A stretch of DNA of 30,397 nt from an uncultured Hungatella sp. Lineage in GTDB: Bacteria > Bacillota > Clostridia > Lachnospirales > Lachnospiraceae. The DNA lies in assembly GCA_910588505.1 (NCBI GenBank), contig CAJUPQ010000038.1, forward strand, positions 1-30,397, given 5' to 3'. The position numbers and the translations under genes were made by a program. The notes under the pieces are model-generated. The model made no database searches. It worked only from the letters and a program-made list of their open reading frames with translations, and had not been told where the DNA came from. Shown here in pieces: positions 1 through 7,888 of the stretch; the first letter of the stretch is position 1; every line of letters starts with the position of its first letter.

Positions 1-15
1 ATTTGCATACTATTG

Positions 16-60
16 TAACGCAAAAAATCAGCATTATTTTGTTTAACGCAAATAATGCTG
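16..60. promoter_or_regulatory. Candidate operator upstream of the XRE gene
   Basis: A perfect 10-bp inverted repeat (CAGCATTATT at 29-38, AATAATGCTG at 51-60) lies just upstream of the XRE regulator start. The 9-mer TAACGCAAA also occurs twice in direct orientation (16-24 and 44-52), 28 bp apart, so the right copy overlaps the palindrome. A -10-like TAGAAT follows at 65-70. A palindrome plus spaced direct repeats beside a small XRE gene suggests autoregulation. The repeats are seen directly; the binding role is inferred. Confidence 0.4.
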
Positions 61-92
61 TGGTTAGAATAGTATATTGGAGGTATTTTGCC

Positions 93-356
93 ATGAAACC
101 ACAATACGAACTGTTCTACAAGCAACTTGGACTCAATATCGCCTATTACCGCAAACTCCGGGGGCTCACCCAGTTAGACCTGGCGGAATTTACGGATTTG
201 AGTCGCACTCACATTTCCAATATAGAAGCTCCCAATGTAAAAACCCGGATCTCCCTGGATACCCTTTTTTCTATTGCGGAGGTACTGCAGATCTCCCCAA
301 AAGACCTGCTGGATTTCCGCCTGCCGGAAAAAGGACGGGGCAGATCCATGGATTAG
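93..356 (+). CDS. XRE-family helix-turn-helix transcriptional regulator
   Basis: An 87-residue protein that is almost entirely one Cro/C1-type HTH domain. A short N-terminal helix is followed by GLTQLDLAEFTDLSRTHISNIE, in which the segment around TQLDLAEF is the positioning helix and SRTHISNIE the recognition helix; LDTLFSIAEVLQISPKDLL completes the five-helix fold. The start was set at 93 because GGAGG lies 9 nt upstream; the open frame extends further 5' but without a ribosome site. It probably acts as a DNA-binding repressor, and the palindrome and direct repeats immediately upstream suggest it controls itself. The nearest downstream genes point towards it and are 950 bp away, so no target operon is evident. 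Small XRE proteins of this type are common in mobile and accessory DNA. Confidence 0.85.
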   Translation: MKPQYELFYKQLGLNIAYYRKLRGLTQLDLAEFTDLSRTHISNIEAPNVKTRISLDTLFSIAEVLQISPKDLLDFRLPEKGRGRSMD

Positions 357-408
357 CACCAAGCCACCATCTACGCTTTTACCCAAGGGGGTATAATCTG
401 TTCTGGTT

Positions 409-465
409 GGCACAAGGCTCCTTTTTGCGGGGCTTTTGTGTCAGCCTGTTTCAATTATTTTTTAT
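409..465 (+). terminator. Probable rho-independent terminator of the XRE gene
   Basis: An imperfect hairpin pairs CACAAGGCTCC (411-421) with GGGGCTTTTGTG (429-440), followed by a T-rich run at 450-465. It lies 55-110 nt after the XRE stop codon. Mispairs in the stem reduce confidence. Confidence 0.45.
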
Positions 466-475
466 TATACCGCCC

Positions 476-964
476 TCACAATAAAGTTTGTAAAAATGAC
501 TGACACTCTGCCTTATTTGTTTTGGTTCCCCTAACCCGGATAAAACGGAATTCGCTGGCCGGGATTTGTTCACTTAAGATAGTTCCGATAGGGAACGCTG
601 TTTCGACTCTGTAGTGAAAAGATAACTGTTTTGTCTGCGGTGATAGGTTGTGTATAATATTCATGGGAACGAATCCTACTTCTATATTTTGTGTGTGAGT
701 CAATGACTGTCTTGGCTGCCATATTTTTAATTACCCATATAAAACAAGCGTTTATTGGTGTATACCCAAAGGGCATACCAGAATGGAGATTTCTTCGGAG
801 TGGGAATACGATCTGTCAGGGTATCCATACATGGTATCCATACATAAAAATTCGAACATACCACTTTGCGGAACAACGGAATCCTCAACAATATATTTGA
901 GACCATAAAAAACAGCTATTTTTCGCTGCAAAGTTGAGGCAGCGTCGTCCCCTACCGGAAACAC
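476..964 (-). other. Possible decayed coding region, unrecognised
   Basis: Three short minus-strand frames follow one another with small overlaps (964-752, 776-570, 703-476) and together span about 160 codons. None has a clear ribosome site and none matches a family I recognise. The last frame ends in a protein-like stretch (EFRFIRVRGTKTNKAE), which is the main reason for suspecting an old frameshifted gene. A perfect tandem 13-mer (GGTATCCATACAT, 820-832 and 833-845) lies inside. The region may equally be non-coding DNA with chance frames. Confidence 0.15.
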
Positions 965-965
965 C

Positions 966-1195
966 TTAAGTGAGCGAACCTTAGCCAGCGAATTCTGGTT
1001 TTGCCAGGCAGAGAAGGAGAGCTGTCCCGGCAGGGTGAATATATGCTATGGAGATGAGACCAGGAAAACAGGAGGGCCTCACCCCGAGTGTTTTCCGCTT
1101 TGGGCTCATCGGAATGTTTGGCATATCTGAACCCGGACGGGACAGCTCTCCTTCTCTGACTGGCTCCGCCACAACCGCCAACTCTGCGCACTTAA
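966..1195. repeat. 230-bp near-palindromic (fold-back) element
   Basis: The outer arms start with TTAAGTG at 966 and, in inverted orientation, at 1189-1195. They stay imperfectly complementary for about 60 nt and then reach a perfect 20-bp inverted repeat (1009-1028 and 1139-1158; core GGAGAGCTGTCCC). Pairing continues inward with gaps, for example GATGAG with CTCATC and GGAAAACA with TGTTTTCC, to a loop near 1075-1085. The whole unit can fold as one long hairpin. No coding potential is evident. It resembles a MITE or a large intergenic palindromic repeat, although no target-site duplication was identified. It could also be a structured RNA. Confidence 0.65.
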
Positions 1196-1267
1196 CGAAA
1201 CAGCAATTCCATTATTTTGCCATTTTGCGCAAGAAATCGTTCTTAAGGGTCTAACAGATGTTCGAAG

Positions 1268-1306
1268 CAAAAAACAAAAGCATCTGCCCCTCCCGGAACA
1301 GATGCT
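1268..1306 (-). terminator. Rho-independent terminator of the kinase/LRAT operon
   Basis: Reading the minus strand, AGCATCTG (1306-1299) pairs perfectly with CAGATGCT (1286-1279) across a 12-nt loop. A T-rich tract interrupted by one G (1278-1268) follows. It starts 9 nt after the LRAT-gene stop codon. Confidence 0.85.
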
Positions 1307-1314
1307 TCTCCATT

Positions 1315-1899
1315 TCAGTCGTCATTACTTCCAAAACGGCACCACCGCACAAAATTTTCGCAGTTATTGAAGAGAAGATGATACTCCTCCTCCTGATACC
1401 TTCCATACGCTCTCGCGATCACCTCGTCCGCGGAATACCGCATGGGACTCTGAATCTTATTCAGTTTCCTCACCACATTTCCCTCCGCAAATTCGCAAAA
1501 ACTGACTTTGTGGATGCATATCCTGCCATAGTCTTCCGCGTAATGCATCACCTGGCCGTTGCCAAGATATAGCCCGTGATGAGAATAAAACCCTCGGTCT
1601 ATGTAGATATGGTCTGCCTTATCAAGCTGCGGCCAGCCTTCCACCACCTGCCCATGGTAGTTCTTCGCCGCGTTTGCCGCGGTCTCCAGCACATTCTCAC
1701 CCATGTCTCCCACGGCAAACCCCGATCTCACAAGCCCATTTACTACAGGAATCTCCTCTGTCTCTTCCTCAATATCCTTCCGAATATCGTCGCCGATCTC
1801 CCGAAATAAAGTCTCCACATCATTGGCGATGTCCTCCATGGTCTCGATGGTCATATCAATCATGTCCTCAATGTCATCCAAGATATCAAAAAAATCCAT
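1315..1899 (-). CDS. LRAT-domain (NlpC/P60-superfamily) protein, probable effector
   Basis: A 194-residue protein. Residues 1-50 are strongly acidic and helical. Residues about 95-190 carry the LRAT signature: SHHGLYLGNGQVMHY, with the likely catalytic His108 and second His119, and NNCENF with nucleophile Cys180. LRAT-fold enzymes are papain-like thiol acyltransferases or hydrolases that usually act on lipid acyl groups or peptides. The order His...His...Cys matches the circularly permuted LRAT group. The start at 1899 is preferred because GGGGAGG lies 6 nt upstream; an ATG at 1905 abuts that site. The gene starts 15 bp after the kinase/STAND gene on the same strand and ends at a strong terminator, so both are probably one transcript. 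An effector role for the upstream sensor protein is inferred. There is no signal peptide or membrane segment, so it should act in the cytoplasm. Confidence 0.75.
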   Translation of the reverse strand: MDFFDILDDIEDMIDMTIETMEDIANDVETLFREIGDDIRKDIEEETEEIPVVNGLVRSGFAVGDMGENVLETAANAAKNYHGQVVEGWPQLDKADHIYIDRGFYSHHGLYLGNGQVMHYAEDYGRICIHKVSFCEFAEGNVVRKLNKIQSPMRYSADEVIARAYGRYQEEEYHLLFNNCENFVRWCRFGSNDD

Positions 1900-1914
1900 A
1901 AACATCCTCCCCGC

Positions 1915-4900
1915 TTACTTAAAAGAAATCTTCTTCTCCCGGTATCGTTTCGCCAGTTCTTCGCACTTGATCCTCAGTTCTTCCCGCTCCTCATTTCCCC
2001 CGCACAGCCTGATAACATGGTCACACACACCCAGGATATCATCAATCTCCCTCTCCTCTATCCCAAGCTTTACTCTTTCAAAAAACACCTGGGACGCGCT
2101 TAATACATCTCCTCGCTCATACGCTGCCCCCAGTCCCAGAATCCCGCCTTCCAGCCGGCACGCAATGGCGCTCTCCTTATCTCCTGCCTTCTCCAATATT
2201 TCCGCCATGCTGCGAAGCTGCCCCGAAAGTTCTCTTATTTTGTCATTCTCCAGATCCCGCGCCCATAACGCAAAGATTTCTTCCCGCCACCAAAGCAAAA
2301 CCTCTCTGGCCTGCGCCTGATCTCCCCGTTCCAATTCCGCGTCAGACCAATTTTCCATCATGTGGGAAAGCTTGTAGAGACTGCCAAGCCTTTCCTCCCG
2401 TTTCATCTGACGCCACGCTTCCCTGGCCTGAGCGTAGCATCTTATGGACATAGAGATCCTTCGGGTTCTCTCCCCTGCTGTCTCGTCTCCTCCTTCGTTC
2501 CCGACACGAAATCCATTCCCAAACTTCCAAAAGTTCCTGCATAGATCTCCGCCGTCTTCCCACGCCTCCATCTGCTTCTTTAGCCGCTCATCTCTGTCCA
2601 TATCCCCATTTTGTTCCAACTCCCTCACCTTTTTCCACGTCAGCAATTCATAATCGCACCGGCTCCGACACCGCTCCTCCTGCTCATAAGATTCAATGGA
2701 AGCGTATCCATCTGCCAGATCATCCCAAAGTTCCATAAAAACCAGGCTCTGATTCTGGCATCCCTTCTCCAAACCCTCCAAAATCTCCCGGGCCCTGTCA
2801 TAATGCATCTTGGCCAGCTCCTCATCCTTATCCTCATATTCCACAGCGAATCTCCCGCGCAGATAAGAGGACTGGGCCTGAAACCATTGATCCCTGATCC
2901 TTTTTGCTGCCCTCTCCAAAAGCCCTGCCATCTCTTCCCTGCAGTCTTCCATGTAATTCTCCAGGCAGTTCTTTGCGGCATCCATAAAAAGTTCCCCGGC
3001 CTTTTCAAACTCCTCCTGATCTCCTTCTCCGGCTTTATTTTCCGCCTCCTCCATTAACCGCCTTCCGTATGCGATCTGAAACCCGATTGCGCCTCTCTCC
3101 CCTTTTAAAGCCACCTTCTCCCCCTCATAATACGCCACGCCTTTAGCCCAAAATTCCCGCCCTTGCGCCCCTGGCATCTTAGCTCCTTCCAGATACCCTT
3201 CCAGTACCTTTGCCTTCCAATATGGTCCGCCCCCATCCTCACTTTTCTCTCTGCAAAGCTCCAGTCCCCGCTCCAGCCACTGTAATGCTTTGTCGCTTTC
3301 CCCCATCTTTCTATACACCCGTCCAAGATGCAGAGCCGCGGTTCCCTCTTTCCGATCATTAAAAATCCACTGAAAAAGATTGACAGCCTTCTGGCATTTT
3401 CCCAACTCTTCATACAAAAGCCCCAAACTCTCCTCACTAAAAAGAAAGTCCTCCTCATCTGTCTCCGCCGCCATCTCATAATATCTCACCGCGGCTTCCA
3501 CATCCCCCTGTCTTGCGGCCTGCTCTGCCGCCTCGGTGTAGGAAAAGCCGTAGAGATCAATATATCCTTCCCAAAGACCAAGTTCCTGCCGTTTTCTGCC
3601 ATAAAAAAGCCGCTTTTCCAGATTTCCGAAATGTTCTGGCCGGATCATTACCAATGCCTCCGGGTCATAAAAATCCATCAGATTCTCATACATAGATGAC
3701 AGGATCTTATCATCCCGGCCTGGTTCCTGCTCATAAAGCCTTGCCCCTCTCTCCATCCATTCCGCGCTGGCCCTGCATACCGCCAGAACCGCCGGCTCAT
3801 TTATCACAAGATTTTCCATTGCTTTATAGCAAAACTTTCCTATGGAAAATAAAAAACGGCCCTCTTTCCGATATTCTATGCCTTTCCGAAACCACTCCAC
3901 AGCTCTCCCTGCTGCCTGCTCCTGCATTTCCTCATCGAAAAGGCATTCTATGTCTTCTTCCATTTCCCTTAAAGCCGCCTTCCCTTTCAGTATGCAGATC
4001 CTTGCCAACTCCTCTCGGTAACACTGTGGCTGCTTCTCCCAGGCTTCCAGACAGATATCCACCAACTCTTCCTTATTGCGGATATGCTCGCAGTAAGACA
4101 GATAAAAGTCCAATGTATCCTGGTCTCTCCCACAAATCCGCCTGCTAAATATGCCGCACAGCTTATCTCTGATCTGCCTTTCCGTCCAGTTTACAGGTTC
4201 CGACGCCGCATACTCTGCCATCGACCGCGCCAGATTCCGCCCGCTTCCATTCTCTTCTCCCCTCCCCCTATAACACTCTCCATAAACCAAATCCAGCACG
4301 ATCTGGTGGAGGGAAACTTTTTTGTCCTCCCACTCCTCCACCCATCCCCGCAGCACAAGCCGTTCCAGATCCTCCGCGTCGCCGGGGTCGCCTGCCCGCC
4401 ATTCCAGAAACATCTCCCGGTCCAGCCGCGCTCCGGCAAAGAGAGACAGATCCTCCAAAATCCGGACCTCCTCCCGCCCCAGGCTGCTGGTGTCAAACAA
4501 AACCCGCAGATGGCTCTGCACCGAGGTTTGAAGGCTTCTCTTCCCCTTCCGGTGGCGCACTTCCTCCCGGCTAAGCCCGATGATGCCAAGCTCCCCCTCC
4601 ATTCGCTTTTTCACCTCTGTGGGAGAAAGCCCGGACACCCGCAGATGTTTCGCTAAAAGCTCCGTCAGCATGGTGTGGTAATCCATATATTGAAGCATAT
4701 CCCGCACCGCCTCCATCTCATCCTCCTCATAGGAGACGGCATTGTAGGCCCGAAACAGCTCCATCACCTCCTCCTCGCCGTTCAGCTCATAGATCTCCAT
4801 CTGCGGATAATTCCAGTCCCGAAAATCCTGCCGCGAGGTGATAACAATATGGCAGGGCAAAGACAGAACCTCCTCCAAAAAATCATCCTCCTCATCCAGA

Positions 4901-6318
4901 TTGTCCAAAATCAGCAGATCCTCTCCTGTCAGGCAGGCCCGCAGCGCCTCCAGCTTCCGCGCCGCATACTCGTTTTGTTTTTCCCCTTCCTCCCTGGCAA
5001 ACCCCCGAAGACTTACATCCTCCCTGCCCAGGCTCTCCAAAAGCCCTTCCTCCACCCTCAAAAACAGGATGGTATCATATCTGTCCCGTTTTTTGTACCC
5101 GTAGCGGAGAGCCAGCTCCGTCTTCCCGATCCCCCCGATCCCATGAAGAAACAGGACATGCATGTTGTCAAGACGCCTTCCCATGTCCGCTAACTCCTTG
5201 TCTCTCCCGATAAAGCAGTTCTGGTGGTACACAAAATTGTCCAGGGCGTACACAGACGAAGGATCGCACAGTTTCATAAGCGTTTCCAGCTCCATGGCCG
5301 CCTCCCCCATGGTCCCAAAGCGGACTTCCCTGGCCGCTGCCAGAGTCCTGGAAAAAAATTGCCCAAGCCGCTTAAACACAAGGGGACGGCACAGAGGATT
5401 TTCTCTCTCGATCACGGCAAAGTCGTATCTGGCTCCCCTCTCCCGCTCCCTGCGCCCGGGACAAACACCCATAAGCTTATAGTAAAACAGAGCCCCCAGC
5501 CCGTACACATCCGTGGCCAGACCAATGTTCCTCACATCTCCCCTCACAATCTCCGGAGCCTCAAATCCTTCCGTGCAGGCAATATCCTTTGCGCAAAGCC
5601 CGGGCAGCTCTTCCATCCTCACCACGGAATCGTGATCAAACAGGTACACCATGTCATCGCTTTCCCGGATAATCCAGATATTTTCCGGCTTAATGTCCAG
5701 GTATAGAAATCCTCTCTGGTGATACTGCTCCAGGGCCATGGCCACGGCCCTGATCCGCCGGATCACTTTCCCGATCTCCTCCTTCCCGATCTTCCCGTAA
5801 TCCGTCCCCTCCGTGTAATCCATGACCGAATACAGGGTGTTGTTGCCATAATAGATCTGAAAGGCATGGAGGATCCGGTTGGACAGCCCTGCCTTTTTAC
5901 TCAGCTCCACCTGCGTCCGGTAAGCGTCTACAAATCGGTCCTTCGCCTTTCCAAATCGTTCCATAACTGCCTGGAACATCTGCCGGATCTCCTCATCATC
6001 CGGCTGTTCCTCCGCCGCCCATCCCCTCTCCTCACCATTCCGTTTCGCGCCTGCCGGTGGTTCTTCTTCCCAGGCTGCCCGAACACAGATCCGGCCGTCC
6101 TCATTCCGGTAAAGTCCCTCCTGGCGGGGATAGCACTCCTTCAGCCGCGCCAGATGCACCACGTCCACGCTGTCCCGGTACGACCCGTCATACACGATAC
6201 AGCTCCTTCCCCTGTCTCTCTCCCCGCATATCTGAAATACCACGCCCTGTCCCTCTTCCCGGGGATCGGCATATAAGATTAAAGTCTGGTCCGGCAAAAG
6301 CGGTGTTCTCCTGTCCAT
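1915..6318 (-). CDS. Protein kinase-like / STAND (NB-ARC-type) NTPase / TPR-like fusion protein
   Basis: A 1467-residue multidomain protein, numbered from the Met at 6318. That start was chosen because AGGAG lies 7 nt upstream; an upstream ATG at 6351 lacks a good ribosome site. Residues about 20-345 form a Ser/Thr-kinase-like domain: Lys in HLARLKECYP, catalytic loop YLDIKPEN (about 206-213), DHD in place of DFG, and APEI. A STAND ATPase module follows, with Walker A GIGGIGKT (about 393-400), Walker B LLILDNLDE (about 468-476), an ITSRQ sensor-like motif, and a winged-helix-like segment ending near HQIVLDLV. The remaining roughly 780 residues are helical with TPR-like repeats, clearest near 930-1025. 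STAND proteins typically oligomerise on ligand binding to the repeat region and switch on an attached or neighbouring effector. Here candidate outputs are the kinase domain and the adjacent LRAT protein. No transmembrane segment is seen. The trigger is unknown. Confidence 0.85.
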   Translation of the reverse strand: MDRRTPLLPDQTLILYADPREEGQGVVFQICGERDRGRSCIVYDGSYRDSVDVVHLARLKECYPRQEGLYRNEDGRICVRAAWEEEPPAGAKRNGEERGWAAEEQPDDEEIRQMFQAVMERFGKAKDRFVDAYRTQVELSKKAGLSNRILHAFQIYYGNNTLYSVMDYTEGTDYGKIGKEEIGKVIRRIRAVAMALEQYHQRGFLYLDIKPENIWIIRESDDMVYLFDHDSVVRMEELPGLCAKDIACTEGFEAPEIVRGDVRNIGLATDVYGLGALFYYKLMGVCPGRRERERGARYDFAVIERENPLCRPLVFKRLGQFFSRTLAAAREVRFGTMGEAAMELETLMKLCDPSSVYALDNFVYHQNCFIGRDKELADMGRRLDNMHVLFLHGIGGIGKTELALRYGYKKRDRYDTILFLRVEEGLLESLGREDVSLRGFAREEGEKQNEYAARKLEALRACLTGEDLLILDNLDEEDDFLEEVLSLPCHIVITSRQDFRDWNYPQMEIYELNGEEEVMELFRAYNAVSYEEDEMEAVRDMLQYMDYHTMLTELLAKHLRVSGLSPTEVKKRMEGELGIIGLSREEVRHRKGKRSLQTSVQSHLRVLFDTSSLGREEVRILEDLSLFAGARLDREMFLEWRAGDPGDAEDLERLVLRGWVEEWEDKKVSLHQIVLDLVYGECYRGRGEENGSGRNLARSMAEYAASEPVNWTERQIRDKLCGIFSRRICGRDQDTLDFYLSYCEHIRNKEELVDICLEAWEKQPQCYREELARICILKGKAALREMEEDIECLFDEEMQEQAAGRAVEWFRKGIEYRKEGRFLFSIGKFCYKAMENLVINEPAVLAVCRASAEWMERGARLYEQEPGRDDKILSSMYENLMDFYDPEALVMIRPEHFGNLEKRLFYGRKRQELGLWEGYIDLYGFSYTEAAEQAARQGDVEAAVRYYEMAAETDEEDFLFSEESLGLLYEELGKCQKAVNLFQWIFNDRKEGTAALHLGRVYRKMGESDKALQWLERGLELCREKSEDGGGPYWKAKVLEGYLEGAKMPGAQGREFWAKGVAYYEGEKVALKGERGAIGFQIAYGRRLMEEAENKAGEGDQEEFEKAGELFMDAAKNCLENYMEDCREEMAGLLERAAKRIRDQWFQAQSSYLRGRFAVEYEDKDEELAKMHYDRAREILEGLEKGCQNQSLVFMELWDDLADGYASIESYEQEERCRSRCDYELLTWKKVRELEQNGDMDRDERLKKQMEAWEDGGDLCRNFWKFGNGFRVGNEGGDETAGERTRRISMSIRCYAQAREAWRQMKREERLGSLYKLSHMMENWSDAELERGDQAQAREVLLWWREEIFALWARDLENDKIRELSGQLRSMAEILEKAGDKESAIACRLEGGILGLGAAYERGDVLSASQVFFERVKLGIEEREIDDILGVCDHVIRLCGGNEEREELRIKCEELAKRYREKKISFK

Positions 6319-6443
6319 GGTCTCTCTCCTGCTTTCTCTTGATTTTTTCATTTATTTTTCATATTCCCTGTTTTTCACATATCCTGCGTCCCTCCCTGTC
6401 CCATCCCAATAATGGGCAGAGCGTCCCGGCGTTCTTACAGCCC

Positions 6444-6475
6444 ATTGTACCACACAAATAAAATTTTTCGTAAAT
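6444..6475 (-). promoter_or_regulatory. Extended -10 promoter of the kinase/STAND gene
   Basis: On the minus strand TGG-TACAAT (6452-6444) matches an extended -10 element. The -35 region (around 6467-6472, TTACGA) is weak, as is usual for TGn promoters. Transcription would start about 120 nt before the chosen start codon. Confidence 0.5.
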
Positions 6476-6480
6476 TTCCC

Positions 6481-6509
6481 TTCCTTTCCTTACCCAAAGG
6501 TGATACAAT
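6481..6509 (+). promoter_or_regulatory. Extended -10 promoter of the divergent 402-aa gene
   Basis: TGA-TACAAT (6501-6509) is an extended -10 element with a weak -35 (TTCCTT, 6481-6486) at 17-bp spacing. It is about 50 bp from the oppositely oriented TGG-TACAAT promoter of the kinase gene, so one regulator could control both directions. Confidence 0.5.
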
Positions 6510-6551
6510 CCATACATCAAACATTATGAAAAATTACAGAGGACAATTTCC

Positions 6552-7760
6552 ATGACAAACACAGATCCGATCCAGCCTTTTTATGTACCCCTGACAGAGA
6601 TCCTGAAAGACCGCGGCTATACAGGAGATGACCACGACGTATCCGCCCGCGCCTTCTTTCTCCATAACATGTACGAAAAAGCGCAGATCCATATTGACGA
6701 GAAGACGTTAAAAAACTGGTTTTGCGAAGACAGTCCCAAATTCAAAACGTTTACTCGCCGGAAAATGCACGAGCTCTGCTTTGTGCTGGAATTTAACTAT
6801 GACCAAGCGCGGGATTTTTTTGACCGCATTTATCTCTGCCGCAGCTTTAACTGCCGCAATATCCGGGAAGCCGTATACTGCTTCTGCTTCTCAAAAGGCA
6901 AAAACTATACCCAAGCCTCATCCCTCCTTAAACAGGCTGAAAAGATCCTGGAAGACGCCCACAAACACTCTAAAGCCAGCGCCCCCATCCGGTTTACCAA
7001 TGCCATGGAGGAGGACATCATTCAGCTTTATTCAGACCGGGAATTTTTAAACTATGTGGCTGACAATTGGGAAAGCTTCTGTGAATACAATCGAACGATC
7101 ATGCGAGAGCTGAACGTTCTGATAAATATGATCAAGGGAACCAAACAGGATGATGCATTGATAAATCTCCATCGCAAAACCGGCGCGAACCTTTCGGACA
7201 GCGAATACGAAAAACTCCAGGGATTGGTGGTGCGGGAATATTTTCTTTACCATGATATCCTGGATCTCAAGAGGGATCTCAAGGGACGCAGATTGTCTTC
7301 TACGGACTTTATGCTATTCCAGATTTTAAATATCCCTATGTCGGAATACTATAACCCCGAGACACCCGGCCAGTCTTTCGCCAAAAACGCCAGACTGCAC
7401 GAGCTGGCCAAAAGAAACTTCCCATCCAAACATACGTTCTCTAACATCCTGAAAAAAACAGAAAAGACATCGCAAAAAACAGCCACATCCTTTGACGGGG
7501 TGCGGAAATTGTTTATTCTGCTGCATTTTTACGTGTATTTTGTGTCTGAAAAAGTGATGAAAGACAGAGCCCATGTCCCTCCGGCCACCTACGGCGGATA
7601 TGTGGACGATGCCAATGACCAGCTGACCATATGCAACTACAATCCTCTGTCCAAGAGGAATCCCTATGACCTGCTCTTTCTGGAATCCGCCAAGACAGAC
7701 CAGCCTTTAGATACCTTTCGGGAGATCATCTCGGATGCGGTGTATGGGGACGGGGAGTGA
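6552..7760 (+). CDS. Conserved-looking protein of unknown function with possible N-terminal HTH
   Basis: A 402-residue soluble protein I cannot assign to a named family. Residues about 40-90 (KTLKNWFCEDSP...RRKMHELCFVLEF) look like a helix-turn-helix or compact helical bundle. They are followed by FFDRIYLCRSFNCRNIREAVYCFC, a pattern I associate loosely with uncharacterised Firmicutes proteins. The middle and C-terminal parts are mostly helical, with a hydrophobic segment near LFILLHFYVYFV that is probably buried rather than membrane-spanning. There is no signal peptide. AGAGGA lies 7 nt before the ATG. The gene is divergent from the kinase/STAND/LRAT operon with paired promoters, which suggests a regulator or partner of that system. 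The codon and base usage I can judge by eye resembles the neighbours. Confidence 0.7.
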   Translation: MTNTDPIQPFYVPLTEILKDRGYTGDDHDVSARAFFLHNMYEKAQIHIDEKTLKNWFCEDSPKFKTFTRRKMHELCFVLEFNYDQARDFFDRIYLCRSFNCRNIREAVYCFCFSKGKNYTQASSLLKQAEKILEDAHKHSKASAPIRFTNAMEEDIIQLYSDREFLNYVADNWESFCEYNRTIMRELNVLINMIKGTKQDDALINLHRKTGANLSDSEYEKLQGLVVREYFLYHDILDLKRDLKGRRLSSTDFMLFQILNIPMSEYYNPETPGQSFAKNARLHELAKRNFPSKHTFSNILKKTEKTSQKTATSFDGVRKLFILLHFYVYFVSEKVMKDRAHVPPATYGGYVDDANDQLTICNYNPLSKRNPYDLLFLESAKTDQPLDTFREIISDAVYGDGE

Positions 7761-7888
7761 TATAAACGCCCCGCTCCCCTCTTGGATCTCCCCATGAATA
7801 ATCGTAATATTTTTTAATCATGAATCATTAACCCCAAACACTGGGCATCCGGACTGTAGCCATCGACCTGAATTGTTCGTTTTTTCAC

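Noticed and set aside
820..845. Two tandem copies of GGTATCCATACAT as a possible CRISPR or iteron array
   Set aside because: Only two copies, no spacers and no cas or replication gene; treated as a chance or slippage duplication.
7761..7888. Terminator or small RNA after the 402-aa gene
   Set aside because: A GGGGAG/CTCCCC pairing exists but overlaps the stop codon and has no T-tract; nothing firm in this gap.
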